Positions 38,886 to 40,267 of a stretch of 40,267 nucleotides of DNA are shown piece by piece. Numbering within the stretch: position 1 is the first letter of the stretch; each line of letters begins with the position of its first letter. The position numbers and the translations under genes are program-made. This stretch comes from an uncultured Clostridia bacterium (lineage in GTDB: Bacteria > Bacillota > Clostridia > Christensenellales > UBA1242), in NCBI GenBank assembly GCA_947631875.1, contig CANRMV010000001.1:1-40267 (forward strand), given 5' to 3'. The notes under the pieces are model-generated. The model saw only the letters and a program-made list of their open reading frames with translations. It ran no database searches and had not been told where the DNA came from.

Positions 38886-40093
38886 AATTTTATTATCACA
38901 ATGCTTGTTAAAACGCTTGTGAAGTAGGATTGCGAAATGGTTTGTGCCAAATCGGCGGCAAACAAATACACGGTTTTTTTGCTCATGTTCACAAGTTCAT
39001 ATTGGGCGTTTGTATCCGAAACAACAAAAACACCTTGACCTGTTGTGGTGGTTGCGCGCTGGTCAGTGCTCCAACTGTTTGAAGCGGCAAGAATGTTGTC
39101 TGTGCCAACCTCACGGAAAGCAAGGGCGGAAAAGTCTTTATAATATGCAAAGTTTTGTTGCCAATCCACATATGGGTTGGCGGTGAAAATGATGAGATAA
39201 GCGCCCGTTGTGTTGAAGGTGATTATGTTGTTTGTGGTGTCAATTTCAATCAAATCGCCGTAGTCGGTTTCCTTTCGCATAAGTGGAACACGGCCGTTTG
39301 GTTGCAGTTCATAGCCCATAGGTCCAAAACCGCTGTAATTTTCATTCCAAGATGTCACATATGCCGCTTTTATTTGATAAGGTCCAGTTGCACCTTGTGG
39401 CCCACGAGGCCCTTGTGCGCCCTGTGGACCTTGTGGCCCGCGCTCGCCTTGCTCACCTTGCTGACCAGGAGTGCCTTGAATGCCCGGCAGCCCTTGTGGC
39501 CCGGCTGGCCCGCGCTCGCCTCTCACGCCTTGCAACCCTTGCGGACCTTGTGGTCCAACGGGACCCATTTCACCAGGAACGCCTTGTATGCCAGGCTCAC
39601 CCTGTGGGCCTCTGTCACCTTGCGGACCTTGCTCGCCGGTTGCACCCATTTCGCCTTGTGGCCCTGTTGGCCCCATAGGAATGAAAACGTCCAAATAGTG
39701 AACGTTGTTTGAAAGCGTGTCGTTAATGTGGGCTGGCTCGCCATTCACCATTTCCACTTTGTTTATCACAATTCTTTCACTTTGTCCAACTTGCCCTTGT
39801 GGACCAGCAGCACCGGTTGGCCCTGTTGCGCCGGTCGGTCCGGTTGCACCGGTTGGTCCCGTTGGTCCATAAGAAGGCCCGGTTGGTCCCATTGGACCGG
39901 TTGCACCCGTTTCGCCTCTTGGCCCGATTGGACCTTGCACACCTTGCATTCCGGTTGCGCCTGTGGCTCCGGTTGCACCAGTTGGTCCAGTTGCGCCGGT
40001 TGGCCCTTGAATGTTGTTTATTCTGTCTATGTATTGTGTGTTTGGCAGGCAGCACTGTGGCGGAACTGCACAAAAATTCTTATTTTTTCTCAT
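38876..40093 (-). CDS. Collagen-like (BclA-type) surface protein, 405 aa
   Basis: A short N terminus with three Cys (CAVPPQCC) leads into Gly-X-Y collagen repeats. Block 1 (about residues 30-105, 25 triplets, broken once at GPSYGPT) is Thr/Pro-rich, mostly GPT and GAT. A 35-residue spacer with GEPAHIN and LDVFIPM matches a module often found in Firmicutes collagen-like proteins. Block 2 (about 141-239, 33 triplets) is Gln/Glu/Arg-rich (GPQ, GER, GEP). The C-terminal ~165 residues look like a BclA/C1q-type trimerising beta-jellyroll (TTNNIITFNTTGAYLIIF). BclA-like proteins form filaments on spores or cells; spore location here is inference. ATG 40093 has GGAG 6 nt upstream. No classical signal peptide is visible. 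Base composition is locally GC-rich because of the repeat codons. Confidence 0.92.
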   Translation of the reverse strand: MRKNKNFCAVPPQCCLPNTQYIDRINNIQGPTGATGPTGATGATGATGMQGVQGPIGPRGETGATGPMGPTGPSYGPTGPTGATGPTGATGPTGAAGPQGQVGQSERIVINKVEMVNGEPAHINDTLSNNVHYLDVFIPMGPTGPQGEMGATGEQGPQGDRGPQGEPGIQGVPGEMGPVGPQGPQGLQGVRGERGPAGPQGLPGIQGTPGQQGEQGERGPQGPQGAQGPRGPQGATGPYQIKAAYVTSWNENYSGFGPMGYELQPNGRVPLMRKETDYGDLIEIDTTNNIITFNTTGAYLIIFTANPYVDWQQNFAYYKDFSALAFREVGTDNILAASNSWSTDQRATTTTGQGVFVVSDTNAQYELVNMSKKTVYLFAADLAQTISQSYFTSVLTSIVIIKLSP

Positions 40094-40137
40094 ATAGTAC
40101 TCCATTTTCAATATATGAGAACATTTTTAAAATTGCC

Positions 40138-40167
40138 AAAAAAACAACTCTCTAAGGAAGTTGTTTT
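40138..40167 (-). terminator. Terminator of the partial gene at the window edge
   Basis: A 9-bp stem (AAAACAACT at 40141-40149, AGTTGTTTT at 40159-40167) with a 9-nt loop is followed on the minus strand by T residues (complement of 40138-40144). It is AT-flanked on both sides and could act in both directions. Confidence 0.8.
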
Positions 40168-40267
40168 ATTTTTTATTTTTAAAAATTTTCAAGTTCACCA
40201 AAAAGGCAATGCAAACTTCAATAACTTCATACACACCTGCAAGCACAAATATGTATGCCATGTTTGG
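40166..40267 (-). CDS. C-terminal end of a membrane protein gene (partial)
   Basis: Reading the minus strand from the window end gives 33 open codons, ending in TAA just before the terminator. The residues include a hydrophobic helix (AYIFVLAGVYEVIE, then CIAFLV) and a basic tail (LKIFKNKK), the usual end of a multi-pass membrane protein with a positive-inside cytoplasmic tail. The family cannot be told from this fragment. The stop codon overlaps the terminator stem. The gene lies upstream of the collagen-like gene on the same strand but is separated from it by the terminator. Confidence 0.55.
   Translation of the reverse strand, partial: PNMAYIFVLAGVYEVIEVCIAFLVNLKIFKNKK

Noticed and set aside
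39155..39712. Plus-strand open frames of up to 185 codons opposite the collagen-like gene
   Set aside because: They are Leu/Pro/Cys/Trp-rich mirror images of the Gly-X-Y repeats, the standard artefact of GC-rich repetitive coding sequence.
1..40267. CRISPR arrays, tRNA or rRNA genes, insertion sequences, phage genes
   Set aside because: I looked on both strands and saw no regularly spaced repeats with spacers, no cloverleaf with CCA context, and no transposase or phage structural proteins.

Overview
This window looks like chromosome from a low-GC, Gram-positive-type bacterium, most likely an uncultured gut Clostridia/Bacillota lineage. The evidence is AT-rich DNA, strong Shine-Dalgarno sites of the AAGGAGG type, TTG and GTG starts, a T-box leader on a single-chain glycyl-tRNA synthetase, U-tailed hairpin terminators, and large surface proteins including an M60 (enhancin/mucinase-type) metallopeptidase. 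The taxonomic placement is inference; no rRNA, tRNA, CRISPR array, prophage or insertion sequence was recognised.

Layout. (1) 1-5.2 kb is a set of small, partly decayed accessory genes: an 81-aa unknown, a very AT-rich endonuclease/exonuclease/phosphatase protein with an overlapping partner, a NUDIX hydrolase, a phosphatidylserine-decarboxylase-like enzyme, a frameshifted GNAT acetyltransferase, an SDR oxidoreductase and a 19-residue gene remnant. (2) 5.3-10.0 kb encodes a 1,557-aa secreted, C-terminally membrane-anchored M60 metallopeptidase with F5/8C-like and BspA-type leucine-rich segments. (3) 10.1-13.2 kb holds a CbbX/SpoVK-type AAA+ ATPase followed by a WYL-domain regulator. (4) 13.3-19.2 kb is a one-carbon/thymidylate island. 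glyA-tdk (minus) and folD-thyA-dfr (plus) diverge from one 100-bp promoter region, and glyS under a T-box follows in convergent orientation. GlyA and FolD handle C1-tetrahydrofolates, ThyA makes dTMP and DHF, DHFR recycles DHF, Tdk salvages thymidine, and GlyS uses the glycine GlyA makes. (5) 19.3-21.6 kb is a minus-strand pair: an unknown lysine-rich-tailed protein and an ABC-F ATPase with a lopsided pattern of lost ATPase motifs. (6) 21.8-35.9 kb, about a third of the window, is a single 4,680-aa surface protein gene, tightly coupled to a cardiolipin synthase gene. (7) 37.4-40.3 kb contains a DUF975-like membrane protein, a small helical (Sel1-like) protein, a collagen-like (BclA-type) surface protein on the minus strand, and the 3' end of a membrane protein gene cut by the window edge.

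Regulatory signals are unusually legible. Several promoters share an extended -10 core TGCTATAATG. Four genes have a -10 box only 6-7 nt before their ATG and no Shine-Dalgarno, which predicts leaderless mRNAs. The strongest candidates for something not yet described are the giant surface protein, the ABC-F protein whose motif losses all fall in one composite ATP site, and the leaderless set.
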